A stretch of 64,000 bases of DNA from DATFQE01 sp963738205 (lineage in GTDB: Bacteria > Actinomycetota > Thermoleophilia > Gaiellales > Gaiellaceae), in contig CAVTVQ010000006.1 of the NCBI GenBank assembly GCA_963738205.1, positions 248,001 to 312,000 of the forward strand. The letters are read 5' to 3'. The translations under genes and the position numbers were made by a program. The notes under the pieces were generated by a model that was given only the letters and a program-made list of their open reading frames with translations, was not told the origin of the DNA and did no database searches. Shown piece by piece: positions 12,936-21,915 of the stretch (positions within the stretch are counted from its first letter, which is position 1; every line of letters begins with the position of its first letter).

Positions 12936-13478
12936 ATGCCCCAACTCGAGACGCCAGACCTTCGTGCCGACGAGATCGTCTTGCGCCCGTGGCGCATCGA
13001 CGACCTCGACGCGATGGTGGCGGCACTCCAGGATCCGGAGATCCCCCGCTGGACGACCGTGCCGGAGCGGTACGGCGTCGAGGAGGGCCGGCTCTTCCTG
13101 GACGGGTCCGCGCAGGGCTGGGCAGACGGCACCGCGGCCAACTTCGCTGTCGTCGCTGTCGCGGACGGACAGCTGGTGGGGTCGATCGGCGCGCGCTTCC
13201 ACGAGGAGGGAGCCGCGACGGTCGGCTATTGGACGGTCCGCGAAGCCCGCGGCCGCGGGATCGCCACGAAGGCGCTGCGCCTGATCTCGCGCTGGCTGCT
13301 GACCGATCTGCCGATCGAGCGCGTGCAGCTCGTCGCCGAACCTGGGAACTCCCCGTCGCAGCGTGTCGCCGAAAAGGCCGGCTTCCGCCGCGAGGGAGTC
13401 CTCAGGCGCTACCTCGTCGTCAAGGGGGAGCGTCGCGACTGCGTGCTGTTCTCGCTCCTGCCCGAGGACGAGCGCTAG
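12936..13478 (+). CDS. GNAT N-acetyltransferase (RimJ/RimL type)
   Basis: Acetyl-CoA-dependent acetyltransferase of the Acetyltransf_3 type (180 aa). It starts with a typical LRPWRIDDLDAMVAAL strand-helix. The acetyl-CoA-binding motif A is EARGRGIATKAL (about 110-120), and ERVQLVAEPGNSPSQRVAEKAGF is the C-terminal signature of the group. The substrate (a ribosomal protein N-terminus, antibiotic or other amine) cannot be inferred. ATG start shortly after the rrn terminator. The stop overlaps the convergent M48 gene by 4 bp. Confidence 0.88.
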   Translation: MPQLETPDLRADEIVLRPWRIDDLDAMVAALQDPEIPRWTTVPERYGVEEGRLFLDGSAQGWADGTAANFAVVAVADGQLVGSIGARFHEEGAATVGYWTVREARGRGIATKALRLISRWLLTDLPIERVQLVAEPGNSPSQRVAEKAGFRREGVLRRYLVVKGERRDCVLFSLLPEDER

Positions 13479-14341
13479 GCCGCTCGGAGCTTGTCGCGCC
13501 ACTCGGGGTCGAGGTTCCGCAGCTGGCGCACGCGCTCGGCCACCGGCGGGTGCGTGTCGAACAGCACGGCCGCGCCTTCGCGCGGGAACGGGTTCACCGT
13601 GTGCAGCGGCTCCGTCAGCGGGCTCGCGTCGAGGCCGACGAGCTCGCCCGCGAGCTGCAGCCGGAGGAGGACGTCGGCAAGGCCGTGAGGCGACTCGCAG
13701 AGCTCGGCCGCGTACCGGTCGGCGGCGAACTCTCGCTTCGGCGACAGCAGCAGGTGCACGAAGGCGGCGGCCACCGGTCCGAGCACGAACAGGAGCGCCC
13801 GTTGCAGGAAGCCGCCGAGGCGGGCGATCTCCACGAGCGTCGAGGAGAGCAAGACCGCGGCGGTCTGGACGACCGTGTCGCGCCGGGCGATGTGGGCCAC
13901 CTCGTGCGCGAGCACTCCCTCGATCTCGGCCGGGCTGGCGCTCGCGACGAGGCCGGTGCTCAGCACGACGGTCGAAGCCGTCACACCGCGTCCGGTCGAG
14001 AGCGCGCGGGGGAACGGGTCGGCGATCAGGTAGAGCCGGGGCGGTGCGATTCGGGCCCGCCGCGCGAGCCGCTCGAGCGCGCTCCGAACGGTGGTGGCCT
14101 CCGAGTCGGCGGCCTTGCGCGCTCCGACCATCGCGAGTGCGACGCGCTCTCCGTGCCACCAGGCAGTCACGGCGGCGAGCAGGCCGCAGAAGACGAAGAT
14201 CGAGGCGAGCCGGTACTCGCCGAGCACCCAGCCAAGGCCGGCCAGCAGCGCGCAGAACCCCAGCAGGAGCGCCCAGAGCTTGGCCAGGTTGCGAGCGACG
14301 GCGAGTGTGCCGGCCACGCGCGTTAGTGCCCGCTCGGGCAC
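13475..14341 (-). CDS. M48 family zinc metalloprotease (HtpX-like)
   Basis: Membrane-anchored peptidase (288 aa) with two N-terminal membrane segments (about 20-65), the zinc site HEVAH (about 142-146), two further hydrophobic segments, and a downstream EFAADRYAAEL supplying the third zinc ligand. A C-terminal THPPVAERVRQLR block is typical of M48/HtpX. HtpX-like proteases degrade misfolded membrane proteins. The usual N-A-x-A-T-G-R stretch reads PRALSTGRG here. It shares an operon-like arrangement with the small gene upstream (zero gap). Confidence 0.88.
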   Translation of the reverse strand: MPERALTRVAGTLAVARNLAKLWALLLGFCALLAGLGWVLGEYRLASIFVFCGLLAAVTAWWHGERVALAMVGARKAADSEATTVRSALERLARRARIAPPRLYLIADPFPRALSTGRGVTASTVVLSTGLVASASPAEIEGVLAHEVAHIARRDTVVQTAAVLLSSTLVEIARLGGFLQRALLFVLGPVAAAFVHLLLSPKREFAADRYAAELCESPHGLADVLLRLQLAGELVGLDASPLTEPLHTVNPFPREGAAVLFDTHPPVAERVRQLRNLDPEWRDKLRAA

Positions 14342-14587
14342 CTAGGGCTCGTCGCGCTCGTCCTCGGCGAAGCCGCGTGGCGGCCAGTCCGGCTCGGGCG
14401 CGTCGCAGCGACTGGTGCAGTGGAGGGAGGCGATGTTCTGGAGCGGGATGAGGATGTGCCCGTTCAGCTCGATGTGGGCGACCTCGTCGACCGCGCAATA
14501 CGCGGTGAGCACGCCGTCCTGGTAGTCGCCGCCGAAGAGGGCGATCTCGACCTGCTCGCCCTTGTACTTGCTCGTGTAGTCCTCCAC
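14342..14587 (-). CDS. Conserved small hypothetical protein
   Basis: 81-residue soluble protein, GTG start at 14587. The body alternates strands (EQVEIALFGGDYQDGVLTAYCAVDE..., HIELNGHILIPLQNIASLHC), suggesting a small all-beta Sm-like or PRC-barrel-like fold. The tail is acidic and proline-rich. Two cysteines occur as CTSRC. No family recognised. It ends one base before the M48 gene's first codon and starts 5 bp from the end of the phosphatase gene, so all three minus-strand genes may share a transcript. Confidence 0.65.
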   Translation of the reverse strand: MEDYTSKYKGEQVEIALFGGDYQDGVLTAYCAVDEVAHIELNGHILIPLQNIASLHCTSRCDAPEPDWPPRGFAEDERDEP

Positions 14588-14592
14588 CCGGG

Positions 14593-15174
14593 TCAGTCTA
14601 TCCGGCGCAAGTTGCCGTTCTCCACGGCGAATCTGGACACGGCGCAGTTGCCGAGAACCGGCTCGCGGCGGCGCGATTCGCCGTACGCGATGCCCGCCGC
14701 CTGCGCCTGTGCGACCCGTGACGGACCGCCGTGCGTGACGACCAGGACGACCTCATGGTCATGTTGCTCGGCGAGGCCCAGAAGTGCCGGAATCACCCTC
14801 GCGCCGAGCTGCTCGTACGTCTCGCCGTCGTCGAAGCCGTCGCCGTCCTCGAGCCACCGAGCCCACGCGTCGGGGAAGCGCTCGGCGATCTCGTCGCGCG
14901 TCAAGCCCGACCACGAGCCCACATCGATCTCGCGCAGCCCGTCGACCGGTTGCACCTCGAGACCGAGGCGGTCCGCGAGGATCGCTGCCGTCTCGCTCGC
15001 CCGGCGCTGCGGGCTCGTGTACACGCGGTCGACGCCCTCGGCGGCGAGCCTGTCCGCGAGCTCGGCCGACTGTCGGCGGCCGAGCTCGTTGAGCGGGGGG
15101 TCCGCCTGGCCCTGGAAGCGGTTCTCGCGGTTCCAGTCGGTCTCGCCGTGGCGGACGAGGATCAATGTCGTCAC
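14593..15174 (-). CDS. Histidine phosphatase (phosphoglycerate mutase-like) family protein
   Basis: Two-histidine phosphatase superfamily member (193 aa). LVRHGETDWN at residues 5-14 carries the phospho-acceptor His; YTSPQRRASETA, EIDVGSWSGL and a second His in VVTHGG complete the active site. Features fit the CobC/GpmB-type phosphatases rather than a true glycolytic mutase. The frame is open for 700 bp further upstream, but the GTG at 15174 directly precedes the motif. Divergent from the SDR gene with 21 bp between. Confidence 0.9.
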   Translation of the reverse strand: MTTLILVRHGETDWNRENRFQGQADPPLNELGRRQSAELADRLAAEGVDRVYTSPQRRASETAAILADRLGLEVQPVDGLREIDVGSWSGLTRDEIAERFPDAWARWLEDGDGFDDGETYEQLGARVIPALLGLAEQHDHEVVLVVTHGGPSRVAQAQAAGIAYGESRRREPVLGNCAVSRFAVENGNLRRID

Positions 15175-15195
15175 CGCGACTACGCTACCCGGCCC

Positions 15196-15981
15196 ATGGA
15201 CCTGGGTCTCGCCGACAAGATCTGCATCGTCACCGGCTCGACGGGCGGGATCGGCCTCGAGACGGCGAGCATGCTCGCGGCGGAGGGAGCGCGCGTGGTC
15301 GTGTCGGGCCGCGATGCCGGGCGGGTCGAGTCGGCCCGCCGAGCTACCGGCGCCGTCCTTGGGGTCGTGTCCGACCCGTCTCAGCCGGGTGGTCCGGAGG
15401 CGCTGATCGCCGAGACCGTCGCCGGGCTCGGCGGCCTCGACTGCCTCGTGAACAACGCCGGGCTCGCGATCCAGCGCTCGTTCGAGGAGGTCTCGGACGA
15501 CGACTGGGAGCAGATGTGGCAGGTCAACGTGATGGGCTACGTACGCGCGATCCGGGCCGCAATTCCGCGGCTGCGGGAGCGGGGAGGGGGTGCGATCGTC
15601 AACGTGTCCTCCTCGGCCGGCAAGCGCCCGTCCACGGCGATGCCCGACTACTCCGTGATGAAGGCGGCGCAGCTGTCGCTCTCGCGGTTGATCGCCGACC
15701 TGTACGCCGGCGACGGCATCCGCTGCAACGCGGTCACGCCCGGTCCGACCGCGACGGCCGCGTGGCTCGGCGAGGGCGGGCTCGCCGACCAGCAGGCCGC
15801 ACGCACCGGCAAGAGCCGCGAGGACGTGCTCGAGGCGGTCGGGAAAGGCAGGCCGATCGGCCGGCTCGCGCAACCGGAGGAGATCGCCGCCGTGATCGCA
15901 TTTCTGTGCTCCGCACGTGCCTCGTACGTGACCGGCGCCGCCTGGAGCGCCGACGGCGGAACCGTCGCAATCATCCTCTAG
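15196..15981 (+). CDS. Short-chain dehydrogenase/reductase
   Basis: NAD(P)-dependent SDR oxidoreductase (261 aa). Cofactor loop TGSTGGIG at about residue 14; NNAG near 87; catalytic Ser in VNVSSS and Tyr/Lys in YSVMK; C-terminal YVTGAAWSADGG is typical of FabG-like classical SDRs. The substrate is not deducible. ATG at 15196 is chosen because it gives the standard N-terminus; the open frame continues upstream antisense to the phosphatase gene. Confidence 0.92.
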   Translation: MDLGLADKICIVTGSTGGIGLETASMLAAEGARVVVSGRDAGRVESARRATGAVLGVVSDPSQPGGPEALIAETVAGLGGLDCLVNNAGLAIQRSFEEVSDDDWEQMWQVNVMGYVRAIRAAIPRLRERGGGAIVNVSSSAGKRPSTAMPDYSVMKAAQLSLSRLIADLYAGDGIRCNAVTPGPTATAAWLGEGGLADQQAARTGKSREDVLEAVGKGRPIGRLAQPEEIAAVIAFLCSARASYVTGAAWSADGGTVAIIL

Positions 15982-15988
15982 GCTGGCC

Positions 15989-16945
15989 GTGATGCCGGAG
16001 CTCGCCGGACGGGTTGCCGACGCCTTCGAGGCGCTCGTTCGCGAGCACGAGGAACGCTGGCTCTCGCCGCTCGCTGTCCGCTCCTACGAGCACGGCGGCC
16101 GGCTGCGCCCCGAGGTGGAATGCACCGTCCGCACGCCGTTCCAGCGCGACCGTGACCGCATCCTGCATTCGAAGCCGTTCCGCCGCCTGAAGGGGAAGAC
16201 CCAGGTCTTCATCGACCCTGCGGGCGACCACTACCGGACGCGGATGACGCATACGCTCGAGACCACCGGGATCGCGCGCTCCGTCGCCCGCGCGCTACGG
16301 CTGAACGAGGATCTCGTCGAGGCGATCGGCCTCGGCCACGACACCGGCCACCCGCCGTTCGGGCACGCCGGCGAGGAGGCACTCGACGACGCGCTGCAGA
16401 AGCGCTTCGCTCAGCGCTTTCGCCACAACGAGCAGTCGCTTCGGATCGCCGAGTCGTTGAACCTCACTGCCGAGGTGCGCGACGGCATCCTCAAGCACAC
16501 GGGAACGCAGGAGCCGGCCACGCTGGAGGGCAAGATCGTCCGGCTCGTCGACCGCGTCGCCTACATCAACCACGACATCGACGACGCGATCCGCTTCGGC
16601 ATCCTCGCCGCAGAGGATCTGCCGCGAGCGGAGGTCGAGCTGCTCGGCCCCTCCGGCTCGAAGCGCATCGACACGCTCGTGCACGACCTGATCGAGCACT
16701 CGGAGCTCGCAGGCGACATCGTCCAGGGGGACGAGGTCGGCTCGGCGATGCTCTCCCTGCGCGCGTTCATGTTCGAGCGGGTCTATCTCGGCCCGCTCAC
16801 GGCCGCGCAGCACGAGCAGGCGCGCGAGGTCGTTCAGACGATCTTCGACCACCTCGCGGACCGGGGGGACGAGCCCGACGCGATCGTCCACTACCTCTCC
16901 GGGATGACCGACCGGTTCGCGCTCGACTTCGCGGAAAGGCTCTAG
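15989..16945 (+). CDS. dgt: dGTP triphosphohydrolase-like HD protein
   Basis: HD-superfamily nucleotide triphosphohydrolase (318 aa), splitting dGTP (or other dNTPs) to the nucleoside and triphosphate. The HD core is seen as RTRMTHTLETTGIARSVA, GLGHDTGHPPFGH and the later YINHDIDDAI. N-terminal TPFQRDRDRILHSKPFRRL is the usual substrate-binding entry. GTG at 15989 or ATG at 15992. It lies 2 bp before dnaG, a pairing common in actinobacteria. Confidence 0.93.
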   Translation: MMPELAGRVADAFEALVREHEERWLSPLAVRSYEHGGRLRPEVECTVRTPFQRDRDRILHSKPFRRLKGKTQVFIDPAGDHYRTRMTHTLETTGIARSVARALRLNEDLVEAIGLGHDTGHPPFGHAGEEALDDALQKRFAQRFRHNEQSLRIAESLNLTAEVRDGILKHTGTQEPATLEGKIVRLVDRVAYINHDIDDAIRFGILAAEDLPRAEVELLGPSGSKRIDTLVHDLIEHSELAGDIVQGDEVGSAMLSLRAFMFERVYLGPLTAAQHEQAREVVQTIFDHLADRGDEPDAIVHYLSGMTDRFALDFAERL

Positions 16946-16947
16946 CG

Positions 16948-18585
16948 ATGGCACGCATCAAGGACGGGTCGGTCGCCGAGGTGCGCGCCGCCGTCGACAT
17001 GGCCGACCTCGTCTCGCAGTACACGCCCCTGCGCAAGTCGGGCAGCCGTTTGACGGGTCGCTGTCCCTTCCACGACGAGCGCACGCCGAGCTTCTCGGTG
17101 AACGCTGTCGACAAGCTCTTCTACTGCTTCGGCTGCGGCAAGGGCGGCGATGCGATCTCCTTCGTGCGCGAGCTCGAGCAGCTCGATTTCGCCGAGGCGG
17201 TCGAGTGGTTGGCCGAGCGCTTCGGGGTCACGCTCGAGTACGAGGAGATGTCGCCGCAGGTGGAAGAGGCACGCCGGAGGCGGGACCGGCTCCACGCGGT
17301 CCTCGAGCAGGCGACCTCGTTCTACGAGCGCCATCTCTGGGAGACGGCCGTCGGCGAGCCGGTCCGCGGCTACCTCACCGGCCGCGGTCTCGGGCAGGAG
17401 ATCTGCCGCGAGTTCCGGCTCGGGCTGTCGCCCGGGAATGGGCTCGCCCACAAGGCACGGCAGAAGGGATTCAGCGCCGACGAGCTGCGGGCCGCCGGCC
17501 TCGCCAACGCACGCGGCAACGACTACTTCCCGCAGCGCCTGATGTTCCCGCTCACCGACGCACGCGGGCGCGTGGTCGGGTTCCAGGCGCGCAAGCTGCA
17601 CGACGACGATCCGCTGCGGGGGAAGTACGTGAACTCTCCCGAGGGCGAGCTCTTCCGCAAGTCGGCGATCCTCTACGGGCTCCACCTGGCACGGCCGGCG
17701 ATAGCCAAGCAGGGCCGGGCAATCGTCGTGGAGGGAAACACGGACGTGATCGCTCTGCGCCAGGCCGGGCTGGAGCCGGTCGTGGCGTCGATGGGCACGG
17801 CGTTGACCGAGCAGCACCTGAAGGAGCTCGCCCGTCTGACGAGGCAGCTCTACCTGTGCTTCGACGCCGATGCGGCCGGCGAGGCGGCCACGCTCCGTGG
17901 CATGGACCTCGCGATTCGCGAGGGGTTCGACGTCCGCATCGTGCCGCTCGCCCCGGGCCTCGACCCGGCGGATGCGCCCGACGAGTTCACGCGCTCCTTC
18001 GAGCTCGCCGAGCCCTACGCGCTCTACCGCGTCCGGATCGAGATCCAGAACGCGCCCGACCGGCAGACCGCGTACGAGCGCGCCCGCGAGACGCTCGACC
18101 GGTTGCCCGAGTCGCCCGAGCGTCAAGACGCCTGGCGCTACGCGAACGACAAGCTGGGCATGACCGTCCAGATCCGCGCCGCCGGATCGGGCACGGCGAT
18201 GGCGGGCACCGCCGTCTCGCCGCGGCTGCTCGAGGCAGGCGAGCGGCTCGAGCGCGACGCGCTCGCCGGTGTGCTCGAACACCCGACGCTGCTGCCGCTG
18301 CTCGCGGAGCTCGCGCCCGAGCATTTCGACCTCGAGCTCCACCGGCGCTTCCACGCGCTGCTCGTCGCGGGGGAGGAGCCGGAAGCCGAGCTGGTCCCGC
18401 TGAAGGCCGAGCTGGGAGCGCGTGCAGCCGCCGAGGCGATTGACGAGGGCACGACGAAGGAGCTCCTCCTGCGGCTGCGGGAGCGTCAGCTCCGGCGCGA
18501 GATCGCGACCGCCGACCCGCAGCGGACGCGGGAGCTGCAGGAACAGCTGGGCCGGATCCGGGAGGCAGTGCAGAGCCTGGCCTAG
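16948..18585 (+). CDS. dnaG: DNA primase
   Basis: Replication primase (545 aa) synthesising RNA primers at the fork. The CHC2 zinc domain is CPFHDERTPSF...FYCFGCGKGGD (about 35-65). The catalytic core follows, with RLMFPLTDARGRVVGFQARKL. TOPRIM starts at VVEGNTDVIALRQAG and continues to CFDADAAG. The usual EGYxDV reads EGNTDV, a substitution at a normally aromatic position, while the metal-binding Glu and Asp residues are kept. The C-terminal helicase-binding region is short but present. Confidence 0.96.
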   Translation: MARIKDGSVAEVRAAVDMADLVSQYTPLRKSGSRLTGRCPFHDERTPSFSVNAVDKLFYCFGCGKGGDAISFVRELEQLDFAEAVEWLAERFGVTLEYEEMSPQVEEARRRRDRLHAVLEQATSFYERHLWETAVGEPVRGYLTGRGLGQEICREFRLGLSPGNGLAHKARQKGFSADELRAAGLANARGNDYFPQRLMFPLTDARGRVVGFQARKLHDDDPLRGKYVNSPEGELFRKSAILYGLHLARPAIAKQGRAIVVEGNTDVIALRQAGLEPVVASMGTALTEQHLKELARLTRQLYLCFDADAAGEAATLRGMDLAIREGFDVRIVPLAPGLDPADAPDEFTRSFELAEPYALYRVRIEIQNAPDRQTAYERARETLDRLPESPERQDAWRYANDKLGMTVQIRAAGSGTAMAGTAVSPRLLEAGERLERDALAGVLEHPTLLPLLAELAPEHFDLELHRRFHALLVAGEEPEAELVPLKAELGARAAAEAIDEGTTKELLLRLRERQLRREIATADPQRTRELQEQLGRIREAVQSLA

Positions 18586-18660
18586 CGGCGGGCCTCGAAG
18601 GGCGTGGGCCGCCCAGCCCCAAGCCCTAGCGCCGCTATCATGCGCCCGCCGTTACCGCGT

Positions 18661-18735
<75 letters not shown>

Positions 18736-18736
18736 C

Positions 18737-18762
18737 CCAAGGCCCTGGAAACGGGGCCTTGG
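18737..18762 (+). terminator. Hairpin after tRNA-Asn
   Basis: Perfect 9-bp stem CCAAGGCCC / GGGCCTTGG with an 8-nt loop, 4 nt after the tRNA. There is no T-tract, so it may serve in 3' processing or weak termination. Confidence 0.4.
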
Positions 18763-18775
18763 CTGGCGGCGGGCG

Positions 18776-18918
18776 ATGACGAATTCGCCAACGACGACAC
18801 CGAAGAGATCATTGTCTCTAGTTCGACGATCTCGACCTACAAGGCGTGGCAGAAGGCCTGGCTGCAGGAGCACCAGCAGCCCCGCTTTGAACGGATGGCG
18901 CCGGCGTCTACGAGGTGA
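18776..18918 (+). pseudogene. Possible coding remnant just inside the island
   Basis: The frame ending with TGA at 18918 reads as a plausible acidic-then-amphipathic peptide (DDEFANDDTEEII..., STYKAWQKAWLQEHQQ) but has no start codon inside the island. It could be the 3' remnant of a gene cut by the integration or by deletion of the element's integrase end. No family recognised; it may equally be chance. Confidence 0.2.
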
Positions 18919-18976
18919 TCGAGGGAGATCGCTACCCGTAGCTCGAGGGCGCGAGACGCTTTCGGGGCGCGGGCCA

Positions 18977-20116
18977 CTACTTCTCCGGCCTTACCGCCTG
19001 GTAGATCCCAACTGCCTCGAGCTCCTGCGTCGTCTCGGGCGCGAGCAGGTTCCGGAGCCGTCGCCGAAGGCGCCGCACACGTGCATCGTCGCCGCCGAAC
19101 CTCCGTACTCGCCACTTGAGCAGCGCGAGGTCGGTCAGCTCTGCATGGGCTCGCCTCAGCCGTTGCCACTGGTCGAAGTCACCGCTCAACAGCAGCCGCC
19201 AATAGCCGGCTTCTCGGCGCCAGTAGCGCGTGATCACCGCCACCTCCGGGCGGTCCCTAAGCCAGGTCTCCTCTGCGAGCTCCTGTTCGATCACCCGCCG
19301 CTGGTAGCGGAGCCAGAGCAGGATCAGTACGAGGAACCCGGCGATGTAGACGTAGTCCAAGAGGCGCAGCGCAATGACAACAGCATCCGCAGTCGCGTCG
19401 AGACTCGCCGTCTCGTCCGTGGGTGCGCCTCGTACCCATTCGGCGGTCGTTGTCAGGCCGTAACGCAGCATGAGCACGACCTCGATGACGCCGTTGTTGA
19501 CGGCGTGCATCAGCACCGCGATCGCCAATCCGAGTACCGGAAGCGCAATGCGCGCGGACCGGCTGCGCACCCAGGTTGCAAGACCGAGGGCGGCGCCGAA
19601 GGCGGCAGTGAAGAGGGGGTGATGGAGCATCGCGGGACCGAAGAAGTCGCGTCGGTCGAGAAACACCTCGATACCGGCCTGCGGCCCCTGTTCGTGCGCC
19701 CGGATCACGAAGTAGAAGAAGTCCTCCGTGAAGGCGAACCCGAGCCCCACAGCGGCGCCGTAGACGATCCCATCCGTAGGGCCCTCGAAGTACTGAAGGC
19801 CGAGCCGCCGGCCGGCTACATACGACAGGGCGAATGCCCCCAGAAGTGCGACGCCCTTCGCCGATTCCTCGACGAGCGGGGCCGAGATCGCCGTTCCGAA
19901 CACGGCTTCGAAATCGCCCGAGAGCGCTCCCAGCACCGCCTGATTTCCGACCGCAGCGAGGAGAGCGGCCCCCGTCGCGCCCCAGAGCGCCATGACCGCG
20001 AGCGCGGCAATCGACTCGCGCTCGTAGAGGTCGAGGAAGCGGATGAGCAGGAGTATTGCCGCCGTTTGGACAAGGGCGTAGGTCATGTAGAAACCTGGAT
20101 TCGTCAGGATGTCCAT
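18977..20116 (-). CDS. PrsW-family intramembrane protease
   Basis: Polytopic membrane protein (379 aa) of the PrsW (M82/Abi-like) glutamic-protease superfamily. About eight hydrophobic segments fill residues 10-275. Conserved motifs sit in the membrane part: PLVEESAKG (about 80-88), YGAAVGLGFAFTED (about 119-132), HHPLFTAAFGAALG and LMHAVNNG. A basic Arg-rich cytoplasmic tail of about 100 residues follows. B. subtilis PrsW cleaves the anti-sigma factor RsiW; the target here is unknown. It lies downstream of the island subtilase on the same strand (137 bp gap with a hairpin), so both may be co-regulated. ATG start at 20116. Confidence 0.85.
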   Translation of the reverse strand: MDILTNPGFYMTYALVQTAAILLLIRFLDLYERESIAALAVMALWGATGAALLAAVGNQAVLGALSGDFEAVFGTAISAPLVEESAKGVALLGAFALSYVAGRRLGLQYFEGPTDGIVYGAAVGLGFAFTEDFFYFVIRAHEQGPQAGIEVFLDRRDFFGPAMLHHPLFTAAFGAALGLATWVRSRSARIALPVLGLAIAVLMHAVNNGVIEVVLMLRYGLTTTAEWVRGAPTDETASLDATADAVVIALRLLDYVYIAGFLVLILLWLRYQRRVIEQELAEETWLRDRPEVAVITRYWRREAGYWRLLLSGDFDQWQRLRRAHAELTDLALLKWRVRRFGGDDARVRRLRRRLRNLLAPETTQELEAVGIYQAVRPEK

Positions 20117-20202
20117 CTAGGCAGTCGTCGCGTCAGCCCGCGTTGGGGCCGACGGAGCTCGAAGGCCCGCCCAACGGCGCCGCGCCAGGGGCCGTGGGCG
20201 CT

Positions 20203-20238
20203 GGGCAAGCCGGAGGTATGAACCCTCCGGGCTTGCCC
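20203..20238 (-). terminator. Strong hairpin between subtilase and PrsW-like gene
   Basis: A 14-bp stem with one bulge (GGGCAAGCCGGAGG against CCTCCGGGCTTGCCC) and a 7-nt loop, just after the subtilase stop on the minus strand. It lacks a T-tract and may reduce read-through into the downstream protease gene. Confidence 0.4.
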
Positions 20239-20253
20239 ACACGGCCGGACGAG

Positions 20254-21915
20254 CTAGTGGTTGTAGAGGTAAATGAGCGCTTGCCAGACGTCGATTCTCC
20301 GCTTGGAGACCGCTAGAGGTCCCGTCACGGGCGTCCCCGACGCCTGCAGTGACGTCACCATCGAAGGCACGGTTGCCCAGTACCGCAGCTGCTTCAATGC
20401 CGCCATCGCGCCGGCGACGTGCGGCGCCGCCATTGATGTTCCCCACCAGCAATCCCATCCGCTCCCATAGGGAACGGCGGAGCAGATGTGCGTGCCCGGT
20501 GCGAGCACGGAGAGGATGTCGTCGTGGTTCGATTTCCAGAAGACAGCGTCCTGATTGCTCGTGTTGAGGGTCGTATTCCCCACGCTGATCACATTCGAGG
20601 TGCACGACGGGCTTGAAATCCCGTCTTGGAATCCATCGTTCCCGGAAGCGACCACCGTCGCGATACCGACGGAGCGCAGCCAGTACGCCCAGTAGTAGAA
20701 GCCGTAGTTGTCGTTGCTGATGTTGTCGCAGTAGCTTCCGAACTTGCCACCGCCGAGACTGAAGTTGACTGCGGCGATGCTGTACGAATTCTTGATGTTC
20801 CAGATGTGCTCCAGCGCCTTCAGCTGGTCGCTGGGCCACGACTTTGCACAGACCGTCTGACCTGGGTCACACCCGGTCGTCTCCTTGTGGAACACCTGGA
20901 TGGCGATGATCTTCGCCGCTCGCGCGACACCCCAGTGGCCCGCAGCCGTGTGGCCTACGTGGGTACCGTGCGCGCAGTTTGCCGGGGCATACGTGCAAGG
21001 CGCGGCTGCCCCGGCGCCGTATTGGACCGACGTGCCGTTCGGGCACCAATTGCCGGTCGCGAAGCAGGCCTGGTTCACGACCTTCCCAGTCAACCAGGAG
21101 TGGTTCGCCTGCACTCCGGTATCGGCGATTGCAACATGCCAGCCCCGCCCGTCATAGCCGTTGTTGAGAGCCGTTGTGGTGCCCATGGTGTTGAGATCCC
21201 ACCAGTCCGCGAGGCTTTCGTTCGAGCTCACGCCCTGCGGGGCGGAGGCCGGAGGTTCGAGGTTGGCGTTGAGTGATCCAGGCCCGTCGGGCAGCGGCAT
21301 CGGCTTCTCCTCGGTGACCGACGCCACGTCCGGTGACTTCTTCAGTTCCGCGAGAGCGTCGATGCCGACGTGCGCCGCGAGGAAGGGCACAACCTCGAAC
21401 GTCTTGACGTTCTTCACCTTCGTCCCCTTCAGCTGGCCGAGGACCGCGTTTTTCTTGTCGGCGATCTTCTTCCGCTGCGCGTCACGTTCCTCCTTCTTCA
21501 GCTGCCCCTCGGGCACGGCGTCGACCTTGAGCACGATGATCACCGGCACGGTGTCGTCATTGCTCGCGGCAGCCTTCTTCGAGAGGGACTTCCACTCTGC
21601 CTCGTCCGTCGCCTTCGGCGGCTTCGGCGGCTCGAGGCCCTCATCGGAGCCGGCGCCGGCCGGGGGCGGCCCCGCAGCCGGAAACTTGGGTGGCTTTGCG
21701 TCTCCTGTGTCCGCGCGCTTGCCCGGGGGTTTCGAGACCTCTTCCTCCACCGGCTCTACTGCGCCGGAGGTCGTTTCTGCCGCAACGGTGAGGGCCGCCT
21801 CAGAGTCGCGGCCGTTGTCGTCATCTCCCATGCATCCAGTCAGCCACACTGCCGCAAGGGCTGCCAGGAGCAAGCCAATCCCTGCAGCGGCGCTCCGTTG
21901 CCGAAGCCGCATCAT
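20254..21915 (-). CDS. Secreted lipoprotein subtilase (S8 peptidase)
   Basis: Surface-anchored serine protease (553 aa). Signal peptide with lipobox LTGC (about residues 20-28). A low-complexity Pro/Glu/Lys linker follows, then a propeptide-like domain (VPVIIVLKVDAVPEG..., about 115-205) and the S8 catalytic domain: Asp in IADTGVQ, His in HGTHVGHTAAG, oxyanion Asn in ASGNDGF and Ser in GTSMAAPH. Many extra Cys residues in the catalytic domain (CFATGNWC, CTYAPANC, CDPGQTVC) suggest disulfides. The start is the ATG preceded by GGGAGG; the longer frame upstream is noncoding. Divergent from the SARP regulator. Base composition is noticeably less GC-rich than chromosomal neighbours. Confidence 0.92.
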   Translation of the reverse strand: MMRLRQRSAAAGIGLLLAALAAVWLTGCMGDDDNGRDSEAALTVAAETTSGAVEPVEEEVSKPPGKRADTGDAKPPKFPAAGPPPAGAGSDEGLEPPKPPKATDEAEWKSLSKKAAASNDDTVPVIIVLKVDAVPEGQLKKEERDAQRKKIADKKNAVLGQLKGTKVKNVKTFEVVPFLAAHVGIDALAELKKSPDVASVTEEKPMPLPDGPGSLNANLEPPASAPQGVSSNESLADWWDLNTMGTTTALNNGYDGRGWHVAIADTGVQANHSWLTGKVVNQACFATGNWCPNGTSVQYGAGAAAPCTYAPANCAHGTHVGHTAAGHWGVARAAKIIAIQVFHKETTGCDPGQTVCAKSWPSDQLKALEHIWNIKNSYSIAAVNFSLGGGKFGSYCDNISNDNYGFYYWAYWLRSVGIATVVASGNDGFQDGISSPSCTSNVISVGNTTLNTSNQDAVFWKSNHDDILSVLAPGTHICSAVPYGSGWDCWWGTSMAAPHVAGAMAALKQLRYWATVPSMVTSLQASGTPVTGPLAVSKRRIDVWQALIYLYNH